Positions 9,359-22,999 are shown, counted from the first letter of the stretch. The stretch is DNA of 64,000 nucleotides from Cladorhizidae sp. MBARI D1340-BT2 (GCA_028752905.1 JAQNBH010000015.1:33400163-33464162), one strand, 5' to 3'. Program-made: numbers and translations. The notes: a model not told the origin generated them from the sequence alone.

Positions 9359-12300
9359 TCATGCAACAATCTTGGGTGTGAAGTGGTGCTTGGGCTGGAA
9401 GGTGACCAGTCCGTACGTGAGCCACAACATCATGACTGGCTGTAGCAGGGAGACGAGCAATACGAAGTAGTTGCGGAGTCTGCTGGCCTCTTCCGTCACA
9501 TGCACAGAGAGCCGCAGAGATTGCACCTGAACACAGACAGCATAGGAAAGCATTAGGGTTATTAATTGTGCAGTGGCTAGCTAGGGTTATTAATTGTGCA
9601 GTGGCTAGCTAGGGTTATTAACTCATACAGTGACTAGCTAGGGTTATTAACTCATACAGTGACTAGCTAGGGTTATTAACTCATACAGTGGCTAGCTAGG
9701 GTTATTAACTCATACAGTGACTAGCTAGGGTTATTAACTCATACAGTGACTAGCTAGGGTTATTAACTCATACAGTGACTAGCTAGGGTTATTAACCCAT
9801 ACAGTGGCTAGCTAGGGTTATTAACTCATACAGTGGCTAGCTAGGGTTATTAACTCATACAGTGACTAGCTAGGGTTATTAACTCATACAGTGACTAGCT
9901 AGGGTTATTAACTCATACAGTGGCTAGCTAGGGTTATTAACTCATACAGTGGCTAGCTAGGGTTATTAACTCATACAGTGACTAGCTAGGGTTATTAACC
10001 CATACAGTGACTAGCTAGGGTTATTAACCCATACAGTGGCTAGCTAGGGTTATTAACTCATACAGTGACTAGCTAGGGTTATTAACTCATACAGTGGCTA
10101 GCTAGGGTTATTAACTCATACAGTGGTTAGCTAGGGTTATTAACTCATACAGTGACTAGCTAGGGTTATTAACTCATACAGTGGTTAGCTAGGGTTATTA
10201 ACTCATACAGTGGCTAGCTAGGGTTATTAACCCATACAGTGGCTAGCTAGGGTTATTAACTCATACAGTGGCTAGCTAGGGTTATTAACTCATACAGTGG
10301 CTAGCTAGGGTTATTAACTCATACAGTGACTAGGTTATTAACTCATACAGTGACTAGCTAGGGTTATTAACTCATACAGTGGCTAGCTAGGGTTATTAAC
10401 TCATACAGTGGCTAGCTAGGGTTATTAACTCATACAGTGGCTAGCTAGGGTTATTAACTCATACAGTGACTAGCTAGGGTTATTAACTCATACAGTGACT
10501 AGCTAGGGTTATTAACTCATACAGTGACTAGCTAGGGTTATTAACTCATACAGTGACTAGCTAGGGTTATTAACTCATACAGTGGCTAGCTAGGGTTATT
10601 AACTCGTACAGTGACTAGCTAGGGTTATTAACTCATACAGTGGCTAGCTAGGGTTATTAACCCATACAGTGGCTAGCTAGGGTTATTAACTCATACAGTG
10701 ACTAGCTAGGGTTATTAACTCATACAGTGACTAGCTAGGGTTATTAACTCATACAGTGACTAGCTAGGGTTATTAACTCATACAGTGACTAGCTAGGGTT
10801 ATTAACTCATACAGTGGCTAGCTAGGGTTATTAACTCATACAGTGGCTAGCTAGGGTTATTAACTCATACAGTGACTAGCTAGGGTTATTAACTCATACA
10901 GTGACTAGCTAGGGTTATTAACTCATACAGTGGCTAGCTAGGGTTATTAACTCATACAGTGGCTAGCTAGGGTTATTAACTCATACAGTGGCTAGCTAGG
11001 GTTATTAACTCATACAGTGGCTAGCTAGGGTTATTAACTCATACAGTGGCTAGCTAGGGTTATTAACTCATACAGTGACTAGCTAGGGTTATTAACTCAT
11101 ACAGTGACTAGCTAGGGTTATTAACTCATACAGTGGCTAGCTAGGGTTATTAACTCATACAGTGGCTAGCTAGGGTTATTAACTCATACAGTGGCTAGCT
11201 AGGGTTATTAACCCATACAGTGGCTAGCTAGGGTTATTAACTCATACAGTGGCTAGCTAGGGTTATTAACTCATACAGTGGCTAGCTAGGGTTATTAACC
11301 CATACAGTGACTAGCTAGGGTTATTAACTCATACAGTGGCTAGCTAGGGTTATTAACTCATACAGTGGCTAGCTAGGGTTATTAACTCATACAGTGACTA
11401 GCTAGGGTTATTAACTCATACAGTGACTAGCTAGGGTTATTAACTCATACAGTGGCTAGCTAGGGTTATTAACCCATACAGTGACTAGCTAGGGTTATTA
11501 ACTCATACAGTGGCTAGCTAGGGTTATTAACTCATACAGTGGCTAGCTAGGGTTATTAACTCATACAGTGGCTAGCTAGGGTTATTAACTCATACAGTGG
11601 CTAGCTAGGGTTATTAACTCATACAGTGACTAGCTAGGGTTATTAACTCATACAGTGGCTAGCTAGGGTTATTAACTCATACAGTGACTAGCTAGGGTTA
11701 TTAACTCATACAGTGACTAGCTAGGGTTATTAACTCATACAGTGACTAGCTAGGGTTATTAACTCATACAGTGACTAGCTAGGGTTATTAACCCATACAG
11801 TGGCTAGCTAGGGTTATTAACTCATACAGTGGCTAGCTAGGGTTATTAACTCATACAGTGACTAGCTAGGGTTATTAACTCATACAGTGACTAGCTAGGG
11901 TTATTAACTCATACAGTGGCTAGCTAGGGTTATTAACTCATACAGTGACTAGCTAGGGTTATTAACTCATACAGTGGCTAGCTAGGGTTATTAACTCATA
12001 CAGTGACTAGCTAGGGTTATTAACTCATACAGTGGCTAGCTAGGGTTATTAACCCATACAGTGGCTAGCTAGGGTTATTAACTCATACAGTGGCTAGCTA
12101 GGGTTATTAACTCATACAGTGACTAGCTAGGGTTATTAACTCATACAGTGGCTAGCTAGGGTTATTAACTCATACAGTGACTAGCTAGGGTTATTAACTC
12201 ATACAGTGGCTAGCTAGGGTTATTAACTCATACAGTGACTAGCTAGGGTTATTAACTCATACAGTGGCTAGCTAGGGTTATTAACTCATACAGTGACTAG

Positions 12301-15300
12301 CTAGGGTTATTAACTCATACAGTGACTAGCTAGGGTTATTAACTCATACAGTGACTAGCTAGGGTTATTAACTCATACAGTGGCTAGCTAGGGTTATTAA
12401 CCCATACAGTGGCTAGCTAGGGTTATTAACTCATGCAGTGACTAGCTAGGGTTATTAACTCATACAGTGACTAGCTAGGGTTATTAACTCATACAGTGGC
12501 TAGCTAGGGTTATTAACCCATACAGTGGCTAGCTAGGGTTATTAACTCATGCAGTGACTACCTAGGGTTATTAACTCATACAGTGGCTAGCTAGGGTTAT
12601 TAACCCATACAGTGGTTAGCTAGGGTTATTAACTCATGCAGTGGCTAGCTAGGGTTATTAACTCATACAGTGACTAGCTAGGGTTATTAACTGATACAGT
12701 GACTAGCTAGGGTTATTAACTGATACAGTGACTAGCTAGGGTTATTAACCCATACAGTGGCTAGCTAGGGTTATTAACTCATGCAGTGGCTAGGTTATTA
12801 ACTCATACAGTGACTAGCTAGGGTTATTAACTCATACAGTGACTAGCTAGGGTTATTAACTCATACAGTGACTAGCTAGGGTTATTAACTCATACAGTGG
12901 CTAGCTAGGGTTATTAACTCATACAGTGACTAGCTAGGGTTATTAACTGATACAGTGACTAGCTAGGGTTATTAACTGATACAGTGACTAGCTAGGGTTA
13001 TTAACCCATACAGTGGCTAGCTAGGGTTATTAACTCATGCAGTGGCTAGGTTATTAACTCATACAGTGACTAGCTAGGGTTATTAACTCATACAGTGACT
13101 AGCTAGGGTTATTAACTCATGCAGTGGCTAGGTTATTAACTCATACAGTGACTAGCTAGGGTTATTAACTCATACAGTGGCTAGCTAGGGTTATTAACTC
13201 ATACAGTGACTAGCTAGGGTTATTAACTCATACAGTGACTAGCTAGGGTTATTAACTCATACAGTGACTAGCTAGGGTTATTAACTGATACAGTGACTAG
13301 CTAGGGTTATTAACCCATACAGTGGCTAGCTAGGGTTATTAACTCATGCAGTGGCTAGGTTATTAACTCATACAGTGACTAGCTAGGGTTATTAACTCAT
13401 ACAGTGACTAGCTAGGGTTATTAACTCATACAGTGGCTAGCTAGGGTTATTAACTGATACAGTGGCTAGCTAGGGTTATTAACTCATACAGTGGTTAGCT
13501 AGGGTTATTAACTCATACAGTGGCTAGCTAGGGTTATTAACTCATACAGTGGCTAGCTAGGGTTATTAACTCATACAGTGACTAGCTAGGGTTATTAACT
13601 CATACAGTGGCTAGCTAGGGTTATTAACTCATACAGTGACTAGCTAGGGTTATTAACTCATACAGTGGTTAGCTAGGGTTATTAACTCATACAGTGGCTA
13701 GCTAGGGTTATTAACTCATACAGTGACTAGCTAGGGTTATTAACTCATACAGTGACTAGCTAGGGTTATTAACTCATACAGTGACTAGCTAGGGTTATTA
13801 ACTCATACAGTGGCTAGCTAGGGTTATTAACTCATACAGTGGCTAGCTAGGGTTATTAACCCATACAGTGGCTAGCTAGGGTTATTAACTCATACAGTGA
13901 CTAGCTAGGGTTATTAACTCATACAGTGACTAGCTAGGGTTATTAACTCATACAGTGGCTAGCTAGGGTTATTAACTCATACAGTGACTAGCTAGGGTTA
14001 TTAACTCATACAGTGACTAGCTAGGGTTATTAACTCATACAGTGGCTAGCTAGGGTTATTAACTCATACAGTGGCTAGCTAGGGTTATTAACTCATACAG
14101 TGACTAGCTAGGGTTATTAACTCATACAGTGACTAGCTAGGGTTATTAACTCATACAGTGACTAGCTAGGGTTATTAACTCATACAGTGGCTAGCTAGGG
14201 TTATTAACTCATACAGTGGCTAGCTAGGGTTATTAACTCATACAGTGGCTAGCTAGGGTTATTAACTCATACAGTGGCTAGCTAGGGTTATTAACCCATA
14301 CAGTGGCTAGCTAGGGTTATTAACTCATACAGTGGCTAGCTAGGGTTATTAACTCATACAGTGGCTAGCTAGGGTTATTAACCCATACAGTGACTAGCTA
14401 GGGTTATTAACTCATACAGTGGCTAGCTAGGGTTATTAACTCATACAGTGGCTAGCTAGGGTTATTAACTCATACAGTGACTAGCTAGGGTTATTAACTC
14501 ATACAGTGACTAGCTAGGGTTATTAACTCATACAGTGGCTAGCTAGGGTTATTAACTCATACAGTGGCTAGCTAGGGTTATTAACTCATACAGTGACTAG
14601 CTAGGGTTATTAACTCATACAGTGGCTAGCTAGGGTTATTAACTCATACAGTGACTAGCTAGGGTTATTAACTCATACAGTGGCTAGCTAGGGTTATTAA
14701 CTCATACAGTGGCTAGCTAGGGTTATTAACTCATACAGTGACTAGCTAGGGTTATTAACTCATACAGTGACTAGCTAGGGTTATTAACTCATACAGTGGC
14801 TAGCTAGGGTTATTAACTCATACAGTGGCTAGCTAGGGTTATTAACCCATACAGTGACTAGCTAGGGTTATTAACCCATACAGTGGCTAGCTAGGGTTAT
14901 TAACTCATACAGTGGCTAGCTAGGGTTATTAACTCATACAGTGACTAGCTAGGGTTATTAACTCATACAGTGACTAGCTAGGGTTATTAACTCATACAGT
15001 GGCTAGCTAGGGTTATTAACTCATACAGTGGCTAGCTAGGGTTATTAACTCATACAGTGGCTAGCTAGGGTTATTAACCCATACAGTGACTAGCTAGGGT
15101 TATTAACTCATACAGTGGCTAGCTAGGGTTATTAACTCATACAGTGGCTAGCTAGGGTTATTAACTCATACAGTGGCTAGCTAGGGTTATTAACTCATAC
15201 AGTGGTTAGCTAGGGTTATTAACTCATACAGTGACTAGCTAGGGTTATTAACTCATACAGTGACTAGCTAGGGTTATTAACTCATACAGTGACTAGCTAG

Positions 15301-18300
15301 GGTTATTAACTCATACAGTGACTAGCTAGGGTTATTAACTCATACAGTGGCTAGCTAGGGTTATTAACTCATACAGTGACTAGCTAGGGTTATTAACTCA
15401 TACAGTGACTAGCTAGGGTTATTAACTCATACAGTGACTAGCTAGGGTTATTAACTCATACAGTGGTTAGCTAGGGTTATTAACTCATACAGTGGCTAGC
15501 TAGGGTTATTAACCCATACAGTGGCTAGCTAGGGTTATTAACTCATACAGTGGCTAGCTAGGGTTATTAACTCATACAGTGGCTAGCTAGGGTTATTAAC
15601 TCATACAGTGACTAGGTTATTAACTCATACAGTGACTAGCTAGGGTTATTAACTCATACAGTGGCTAGCTAGGGTTATTAACTCATACAGTGGCTAGCTA
15701 GGGTTATTAACTCATACAGTGACTAGCTAGGGTTATTAACTCATACAGTGGCTAGCTAGGGTTATTAACTCGTACAGTGACTAGCTAGGGTTATTAACTC
15801 ATACAGTGGCTAGCTAGGGTTATTAACTCATGCAGTGGCTAGCTAGGGTTATTAACTCATACAGTGACTAGCTAGGGTTATTAACTCATACAGTGGCTAG
15901 CTAGGGTTATTAACTGATACAGTGACTAGCTAGGGTTATTAACTCATACAGTGGCTAGCTAGGGTTATTAACTCATACAGTGGCTAGCTAGGGTTATTAA
16001 CTCATACAGTGGCTAGCTAGGGTTATTAACCCATACAGTGACTAGCTAGGGTTATTAACTCATACAGTGACTAGCTAGGGTTATTAACTCATACAGTGGT
16101 TAGCTAGGGTTATTAACTCATACAGTGACTAGCTAGGGTTATTAACCCATACAGTGACTAGCTAGGGTTATTAACTCATACAGTGGCTAGCTAGGGTTAT
16201 TAACTCATACAGTGGCTAGCTAGGGTTATTAACTCATACAGTGGTTAGCTAGGGTTATTAACTCATACAGTGGCTAGCTAGGGTTATTAACTCATACAGT
16301 GGCTAGCTAGGGTTATTAACTCATACAGTGGCTAGCTAGGGTTATTAACTCATACAGTGACTAGCTAGGGTTATTAACTCATGCAGTGGCTAGCTAGGGT
16401 TATTAACTCATACAGTGGCTAGCTAGGGTTATTAACCCATACAGTGACTAGCTAGGGTTATTAACTCATACAGTGACTAGCTAGGGTTATTAACTCATAC
16501 AGTGACTAGCTAGGGTTATTAACTCATACAGTGGCTAGCTAGGGTTATTAACTCATACAGTGACTAGCTAGGGTTATTAACCCATACAGTGACTAGCTAG
16601 GGTTATTAACTCATACAGTGACTAGCTAGGGTTATTAACTCATACAGTGGCTAGCTAGGGTTATTAACTCATACAGTGGCTAGCTAGGGTTATTAACTCA
16701 TACAGTGGCTAGCTAGGGTTATTAACTCATGCAGTGGCTAGCTAGGGTTATTAACTCATACAGTGGCTAGCTAGGGTTATTAACTCATACAGTGGCTAGC
16801 TAGGGTTATTAACTCATACAGTGGCTAGCTAGGGTTATTAACTCATACAGTGACTAGCTAGGGTTATTAACTCATACAGTGGCTAGCTAGGGTTATTAAC
16901 TCATACAGTGGCTAGCTAGGGTTATTAACCCATACAGTGACTAGCTAGGGTTATTAACTCATACAGTGGCTAGCTAGGGTTATTAACTCATACAGTGGCT
17001 AGCTAGGGTTATTAACTCATACAGTGACTAGCTAGGGTTATTAACTCATACAGTGACTAGCTAGGGTTATTAACTCATACAGTGGCTAGCTAGGGTTATT
17101 AACTCATACAGTGACTAGCTAGGGTTATTAACTCATACAGTGGCTAGCTAGGGTTATTAACTCATACAGTGACTAGCTAGGGTTATTAACTCATACAGTG
17201 GTTAGCCTGTCTGCATACGTTCAAGATGTGTGTGTATGAATGTGCATGCTTAATTAAGATGATCAACACAGTACACTCTCAATGAACTCTCAGTTGACAT
17301 AATAACATTAAAATCACCTTCTCAATAAATTTTATTCACTCGACGTTTCGACTAGATGCTCTAGTCTTCATCAGGAATAATCAATGGCTATCCTACGATG
17401 TATGTATGTTTGTTTGTGTGCATGTAGTCCTAGTTATGTTGTTTGTGCATAAGTGTATGTGCGTGCCTGGATGTTGACATAATCTGGTAGGTGGCATTTC
17501 CATTGTCACTAGCCCTTCATGTGAGCCAAGACAATGACTCCTCCAGCTCGAGAACCAGCGACTCTCCCATTTCTGAGGGACAGACACATTGGATGTGGAC
17601 ATCCACATACAATGTTCTCCAGGTTGAGTTCTGCAACAGCTCAATCATCCGCCATCCTTCAAGCTAGCCCGGGAGATTAACTAATAATTAATATGCACGG
17701 AGAAATAAACTACATCAGTGTGTCGGTTATTAAATGTATTTTCGTTGTTGCCAGCTGTTCTAGCATATGCTGCAAACAACTAGCTATTGTGAGGTCTTGT
17801 GCAGGCACATGTGTGGGCATCTGCTTGGAGTGTTGTCTTAGGCAAGTGTGGGGCACTCGCTATAGGTATGGGCACTGCTATAGGTATGGGTAGGCACTTG
17901 CTATAGGTATGGGTATGGGTAGGTATGGGTATGGGCACTTGCTATAGGTATGGGTAGGCACTTGCTATAGGTATGGGTATGGGCACTTGCTATAGGTATG
18001 GGTATGGGCACTTGCTATAGGTATGGGTATGGGCACTTGTTATAGGTATGGGTATGGGCACTTGCTATAGGTATGGGTATGGGCACTTGCTATATGTAGG
18101 TATGGGTATGGGCACTTGCTATAGGTATGGGTAGGCACTTGCTATAGGTATGGGTATGGGCACTGCTATAGGTATGGGTAGGCACTTGCTATAGGTATGG
18201 GTAGGAACACTTGCTATAGGTATGGGTATGGGCACTGCTATAGGTATGGGTATGGGTAGCTATAGGTAGGGGCACTTGCTATAGGTATGGGTATGGGCAC

Positions 18301-21300
18301 TTGCTATAGGTATGGGTATGGGCACTTGCTATAGGTATGGGTATGGGCACTTGCTATAGGTATGGGTATGGACACTTGCTATAGGTATGGGTATGGACAC
18401 TTGCTATAGGTATGGGTATGGGCACTTGCTATAGGTATGGGTATGGGCACTTGCTATAGGTATGGGTATGGGCACTTGCTATAGGTATGGGTATGGGCAC
18501 TGCTATAGGTATGGGTATGGGCACTTGCTATAGGTATGGGTATGGACACTTGCTATAGGTATGGGTATGGGCACTTGCTATAGGTATGGGTATGGGCACT
18601 GCTATAGGTATGGGTAGGCACTTGCTATAGGTATGGGTATGGGCACTTGCTATAGGTATGGGTAGGCACTTGCTAAGGTATGGGTATGGGCACTTGCTAT
18701 AGGTATGAGTATGGGCACTTGCTATAGGTATGGGTATGGGCACTTGCTATAGGTATGGGTATGGGCACTTGCTATAGGTATGGGTATGGGCACTTGCTAT
18801 AGGTATGGGTATGGGCACTTGCTATAGGTATGGGTATGGGCACTTGCTATAGGTATGGGTATGGGCACTTGCTATAGGTATGGGTATGGGCACTTGCTAT
18901 AGGTATGGGTATGGGCACTTGCTATATGTATGGGTATGGGCACTTGCTATAGGTATGGGTATGGGCACTTGCTATAGGTATGGGTATGGGCACTTGCTAT
19001 AGGTATGGGTATGGGCACTTGCTATAGGTATGGGTATGGGCACTTGCTATAGGTATGGGTATGGGCACTTGCTATAGGTATGGGTAGGCACTTGCTATAG
19101 GTATGGGTATGGGCACTTGCTATAGGTATGGGTATGGGCACTTGCTATAGGTATGGGTAGGCACTTGCTAAGGTATGGGTATGGGTAGGTATGGGTATGG
19201 GCACTTGCTATAGGTATGGGTAGGCACTTGCTATAGGTATGGGTAGGCACTTGCTATAGGTATGGGTATGGGCACTTGCTATAGGTATGGGTATGGGCAC
19301 TTGCTATAGGTATGGGTATGGGCACTTGCTATAGGTATGGGTAGGCACTTGCTAAGGTATGGGTATGGGTAGGTATGGGTATGGGCACTTGCTATAGGTA
19401 TGGGTAGGCACTTGCTATAGGTATGGGTAGGCACTTGCTATAGGTATGGGTATGGGCACTTGCTATAGGTATGGGTATGGGCACTTGCTATAGGTATGGG
19501 TAGGCACTTGCTATAGGTATGGGTAGGTGTGTGTGTGCACACGTGTGCAATATGTGAGTGTGTGTTGTGTTAGAGCTACATGTATAGTTGCAAGGCAGTG
19601 ACCTTTGTAAGATGGGACCTTTTCTCCAACTAGTTTCCAACTCCAGCAAATATTTCAAGTCATAATTACATGCTTACATCAAGTGTGCTAAATCAAGGTG
19701 TGCTTACTCAAGAACTAGAACGCTCAGATAAGCACCATCGCTCATTGTATTGCAGTTGCTTCTTGCGGCATGTTACTTGTGGAAGTGTGATGTTCATATC
19801 CCTCGGAGGATACACCAATCTGAACTGCTCGCAAAAACGCATTATACAGGATGAAATTTTCAGGTATGGGATAAGAATTTATGTTTAAACCTGCTAAAAT
19901 TTGGGGCTGGTTTGATTACTTTGTTGGTGCTAAAATACTTATAGTGCTTGAAGTGGGCGGCGTCACACAACACCGTCCACAAATGTTGGAGGGAGACATC
20001 TTCTCGGTGCATACAAGCATTTCAGTGTCGGGGGAATCCGCTCCATAACTGCTACGCTACTTGGACTGCTAGTTGCCGATGGACTAACAAAATGCTCGTA
20101 ATGAAATAAAGTCTAAAGGTCGGTTTCTGTTTGAGCATGCTGATGATCGTTTAGCACGCAGGCCCCGAGCTTCATGCATTAGAAACATCCATACAAACAT
20201 AATCAGGTAAAATAATAATAATAAATAACAGCTCTTATGGCGTGCAGGGAAGCCACACCCAATCACTGCTTTGGCGGTTATAATTCCATTTAAAGCACAC
20301 CTTAGTTTGGGTGTAAAGTTCGGGAGAGTGCAATACAAAAACGAAGCGACAACTTTTTAAATGTGTGATGTGTGTGTGTGTTGTGTGCGTGTTGTGTGTG
20401 TGTGTGTTGTGTGTGTTGTCCCCAGTATTTTTGTGAGGGATATTGGCATGTCATCAAGTGTTGGAGTAGCAGACCAATCAACAGATAGACGGTGTTTTTT
20501 GGTCTTGTATTCATAACTGTGTTTGCAGGTTGCAGGAGGTGCACTGGACTAGACATAATATTGTTACATGTCAAAGAGCTATGAATCAGTGCAGTATCAT
20601 GCAACAAGAAGTACATAATACAATCGACGTATTCCACAAATTATACAGAAGCCTGAATGCTCATATCTGCAACGGATTGGAACGATGGAATGCATGCAAT
20701 AGATTGACTTGTATCATATTGTGAAAGACGTACTGCTGAGCCAACATTAATCCTCATAATAATGTTTTTAATTATAGTCCTTATTACACTTTCTTATTTT
20801 CAATTTTCCACCATTCACCACAATTTTGCATGCTCTAGGCTTCCTCTAGCCACTCGTACCTTTTTTTTTGCACTTAGCAAACTAGAGTTATTTTGGCGGA
20901 GGTTGCAGGGATTCAGGTTTTTGAGGTCCCTCCACTTTAGGGTCTAGTAGCTTGCCTATAGTTATACCTATGAAACATATTTTAGTATCAAAAGAGAGCA
21001 CGCAGAGAGACCTATCTTTTGAGCTATATATCAAGTCCATACCATGAAGTTAGCAGAATCTACGGAGCTCTAAAGTTGTAACCACAAGTTTTTTTAAAAA
21101 GTAAAAAATACCAACGACCCCCCTTGTGTTACTGTTGACAATGATGGCTCTGGAAGAAATGGTTTCATAAACACCGAGAGATGGGGAAAGGACACACTTA
21201 AGGTGAAAAGTTGAGGGCTGAGCTACAGTCTCTCGTAGGCAATGCACCATCTCCCCAAATCAAAGTTGGCCTACCATGAAGTAGCACTCACTCTCTGCAT

Positions 21301-22054
21301 GCTTCACTAAGCTCTGCCTTGCTAGAGTCGTGCGAGGCAAGTTGATCATGTCGCTCAGCCGATGGCGACCTTCCTTGGCCTACGATTATGTTATCAGCAG
21401 AGCAAACATGCCACACCTTGCCCACCCTCCAACTCTAACATCCAGGGAAGGTTCAACCTCCATTTTTTTAACTCAATGCCAGCCTTCCTGTGCTTGTTTG
21501 AGCTCTGCTAGGAACACCCTCGTGGTCTGGACGTCTATGCTTCGGTAAGTCTCACTCGTAAGACAGGGAGCCACTGTAGAGCCGCAAATTTTTCACCAAC
21601 CACACCCACAATACGTAGAAATGAAATTCTATTGCATCAATTTGACAAAAATGGACTTTGAACTGCAATAGTACACCGGTAAGACGTATTGGTCAATATG
21701 CCTCCAATTTCAAAGAGATATCGCACCAATACGCTTAAATACTCTGCCTGGGAGAACACCGGTGTGTGTGTATGTGTGTGTGTGTTTATGCAGCACTCAT
21801 ATACCAGGAAGTAGGTGATGGTGAGAGAGGTATAGGCCAACACCGCGTAGTAGCCATAGTTTCCCAGCAGCAGTCCCGAGGCCACGCTGACTATCATGCA
21901 CACGTGCTTGTACCCAGAGAAGGCCACCAAGTCTAGCCACCTGAGCTGGGTGCGCACAGCTAGCAGGTAAAGGGACAGTCCGATGAGCAACACCTCCGCC
22001 AACAGCCAAGCGAGCAGGGAGCTTGCTGCCACTCCCAACTGCTCCGGAAAAAAC
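9359..22054 (-). CDS. YIF1: YIF1 (Yip1-interacting factor), last two exons, copy 1 (partial)
   Basis: YIF1 is a multi-pass ER/Golgi membrane protein that works with YIPF proteins and Rab GTPases in ER-to-Golgi transport. Exon 22054-21805 encodes 83 residues starting FFPEQLG, with AFSGYKHVCMIVSV and GNYGYYAVLAYTSLTITYFL. These match the human YIF1 F(S/T)PExLG, AYSGYKYVGMILSV and YFIVR blocks. After a 12,278-bp intron, exon 9526-9359 encodes QSLRLSV, then LQPVMMLWLTYGLV, matching FQPLIIYWLTFHLV, and a short extra C-terminal tail. Junctions are AG|G, CTG|GTATAT and CAG|GTGCAA, all in frame. The N-terminal cytosolic region and first membrane helix are not found up to 26471 or in the following 13 kb, so the gene is incomplete here. 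Confidence 0.85.
9553..17205. repeat. 29-bp minisatellite, about 264 copies, in the YIF1 intron
   Basis: A 7.65-kb head-to-tail array. The unit is CTAGCTAGGGTTATTAAC plus TCATACAGTGA. Main variants: GACTAG/GGCTAG/GGTTAG; AACTCAT/AACCCAT/AACTGAT; CATAC/CATGC; and a 24-bp form lacking five bases of the CTAGCTAGG part (near 10328, 12793, 13047, 13130, 13357 and 15610). Variant order shows higher-order repeats: a block with paired AACTGAT units, AACCCAT, CATGC and a 24-bp unit recurs 256 bp apart (12691 and 12947). The first two units read AATTGTGC. No open frame or secondary gene is visible inside. Confidence 0.98.
17262..17390 (-). mobile_element. PLE terminal-repeat fragment with hammerhead-like core, copy 1
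   Basis: On the minus strand, CTGATGA (17374-17368), a stem-loop GACTAG-AGCAT-CTAGTC, then GAAAC and GTC (ends 17342) follow hammerhead ribozyme core order. The flanks ATTATTC and GAGTGAATAA can pair for about six base pairs (two G-U) as helix I. The following TTATTGAGAAGGTGATTTTA and GTCAACTGAGAGTTCATTGA are shared with the fragments near 22340, 22690, 26500 and 33320, so this is a dispersed repeat. Helix III would have no loop (ACGU), so activity is unproven. Confidence 0.7.
17391..17848. other. YIF1 intron sequence between PLE fragment and 25-bp array
   Basis: About 450 bp of apparently unique intronic DNA. Open frames (17393-17644 minus, 17693-17893 plus) show no family resemblance and the second runs into the array. 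No gene is called. Confidence 0.5.
17849..19527. repeat. 25-bp minisatellite, about 67 copies
   Basis: The unit is GCTATAGGTATGGG plus TATGGGCACTT. Variants include a form lacking TATGGG (GTAGGCACTT), a form lacking TT, and interspersed GGGTATGGGTAGGTATGGG. A larger block containing GCTAAGGTATGGGTATGGGT recurs at about 19160 and 19345. It lies in the YIF1 intron. The duplicate spans 54536-56214. Confidence 0.97.
19528..21804. other. YIF1 intron, unique part
   Basis: About 2.3 kb without a supportable gene. It contains (TG)n-rich tracts at 19528-19570 and 20365-20420, a TG tract at 21762-21785 and several unremarkable open frames. I see no exon matching YIF1 or another family. Confidence 0.5.
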
Positions 22055-22285
22055 CTGGAGGAAAATGGCAGCACATATAAACTCAGAATATTTACAGCAT
22101 TCGAGGAATTTAACATTCGCAGTTTTCACGATTAGCGCTCAAGAAGTATGACGGAGAGCAATGTAGAAGGATGTGGCTTCCACTACACCCTCCACAAGCC
22201 ATGAACATTTCTTCTCACAAGCCCTCTGCGAACATTTAACCCCTTGGGGAAAAAATCCCAGTACATGATAATTCTTCCATCTGTA
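22055..22285. other. Sequence upstream of YIF1 penultimate exon
   Basis: Continues the YIF1 intron. No upstream YIF1 exon is recognisable. Confidence 0.45.
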
Positions 22286-22400
22286 TTATGTTGAAGGCTA
22301 GAGCATCTAGTCGAAACATCGATAGAATACAATTTCAAGTTAATTATTGAGAAGGTATTGTAATGTTATTCTAACAAACTCTCAGTTGACATAGCAGACA
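22286..22400 (+). mobile_element. PLE terminal-repeat fragment, degraded hammerhead-like core
   Basis: GTTGAAGGCTAGAGCATCTAGTCGAAACATCGATAGAATACAATTTC-type sequence, in parts, followed by TTATTGAGAAGGTATTGTAA and AACAAACTCTCAGTTGACAT. Stem II and GAAAC remain, but CTGATGA is degraded to ATGTTGA and GTC to ATC. It is a plus-strand relative of 17262-17390. Confidence 0.6.
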
Positions 22401-22578
22401 CAATGATTTCTTGTTAAATCCACTCACTCAACTAGCTCGAGTGAGTAAATTTAAGTTGATAATCATTACAAATAACTAGATGGTGTATTCAGAAACTACA
22501 GACGAATTCATTTAAGACATCAATCTTTACTGGATGGGTATTAGCTGCTTATAGTTGGCTGACAACAAAATGATACTG

Positions 22579-22596
22579 ACAATAATAATAATAATA

Positions 22597-22670
<74 letters not shown>

Positions 22671-22671
22671 A
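22579..22671. repeat. (AAT)n/(GAT)n microsatellite
   Basis: A run of AAT followed by about 24 GAT units. Copy 2 (59266-59352) is 6 bp shorter, the first length difference between the two duplicates. Confidence 0.95.
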
Positions 22672-22880
22672 ATCTCTCGATGAACTCTCAGTTGACATAA
22701 TAACATTAAAATCATCTTCTCAATAATCAACCTCAATTTTTATTCACTCGACATTTCGACTAGATGCTCTAGTCTTCATCAGGAATAATGAGACGCTAAC
22801 TCATGTGAGCCTGTTATATACTGGTAGCTAGCTATCTACCACGTGCCAGTACACGCGTCTAGCATGTGCACCGGACGTAA
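22672..22880 (-). mobile_element. PLE terminal repeat (pseudo-LTR) with hammerhead-like core
   Basis: The best preserved terminal-repeat piece. On the minus strand it reads ACGTCCGGTGCACATGCTAG, then GTGTACTGGCACGTGGTAGA, TAGCTAGCTACCAGTATATA, ACAGGCTCACATGAG, CATTATTC, CTGATGA (22782-22776), stem-loop GACTAG-AGCAT-CTAGTC, GAAATGTC (ends 22750), and finally TTATTGAGAAG and GTCAACTGAGAGTTCATCGA. The plus-strand sequence at 26370-26530 repeats the same order, so the two pieces are inverted relative to each other around the GIY-YIG remnant. Confidence 0.7.
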
Positions 22881-22999
22881 AAAAATTAAATAATAAAAAA
22901 TAATATATTAAAAAATTAATAAATTCAAAAAAGTAAAAATATATATCAAAATTAAATTAAATTTATTTATTTATTATTATCTTTTTTGTGTGTTTTTTA

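Noticed and set aside
17393..17644. Minus-strand 83-codon frame in the YIF1 intron
   Set aside because: No recognisable motif, no splice context, ends in microsatellite-like Thr/His sequence.
9553..19527. Regular repeats looking like a CRISPR array
   Set aside because: Units are contiguous with no unique spacers, in a eukaryotic intron; these are minisatellites.
20302..20637. Minus-strand 111-codon frame
   Set aside because: Crosses a (TG)n tract giving a Thr/His run; no family resemblance.
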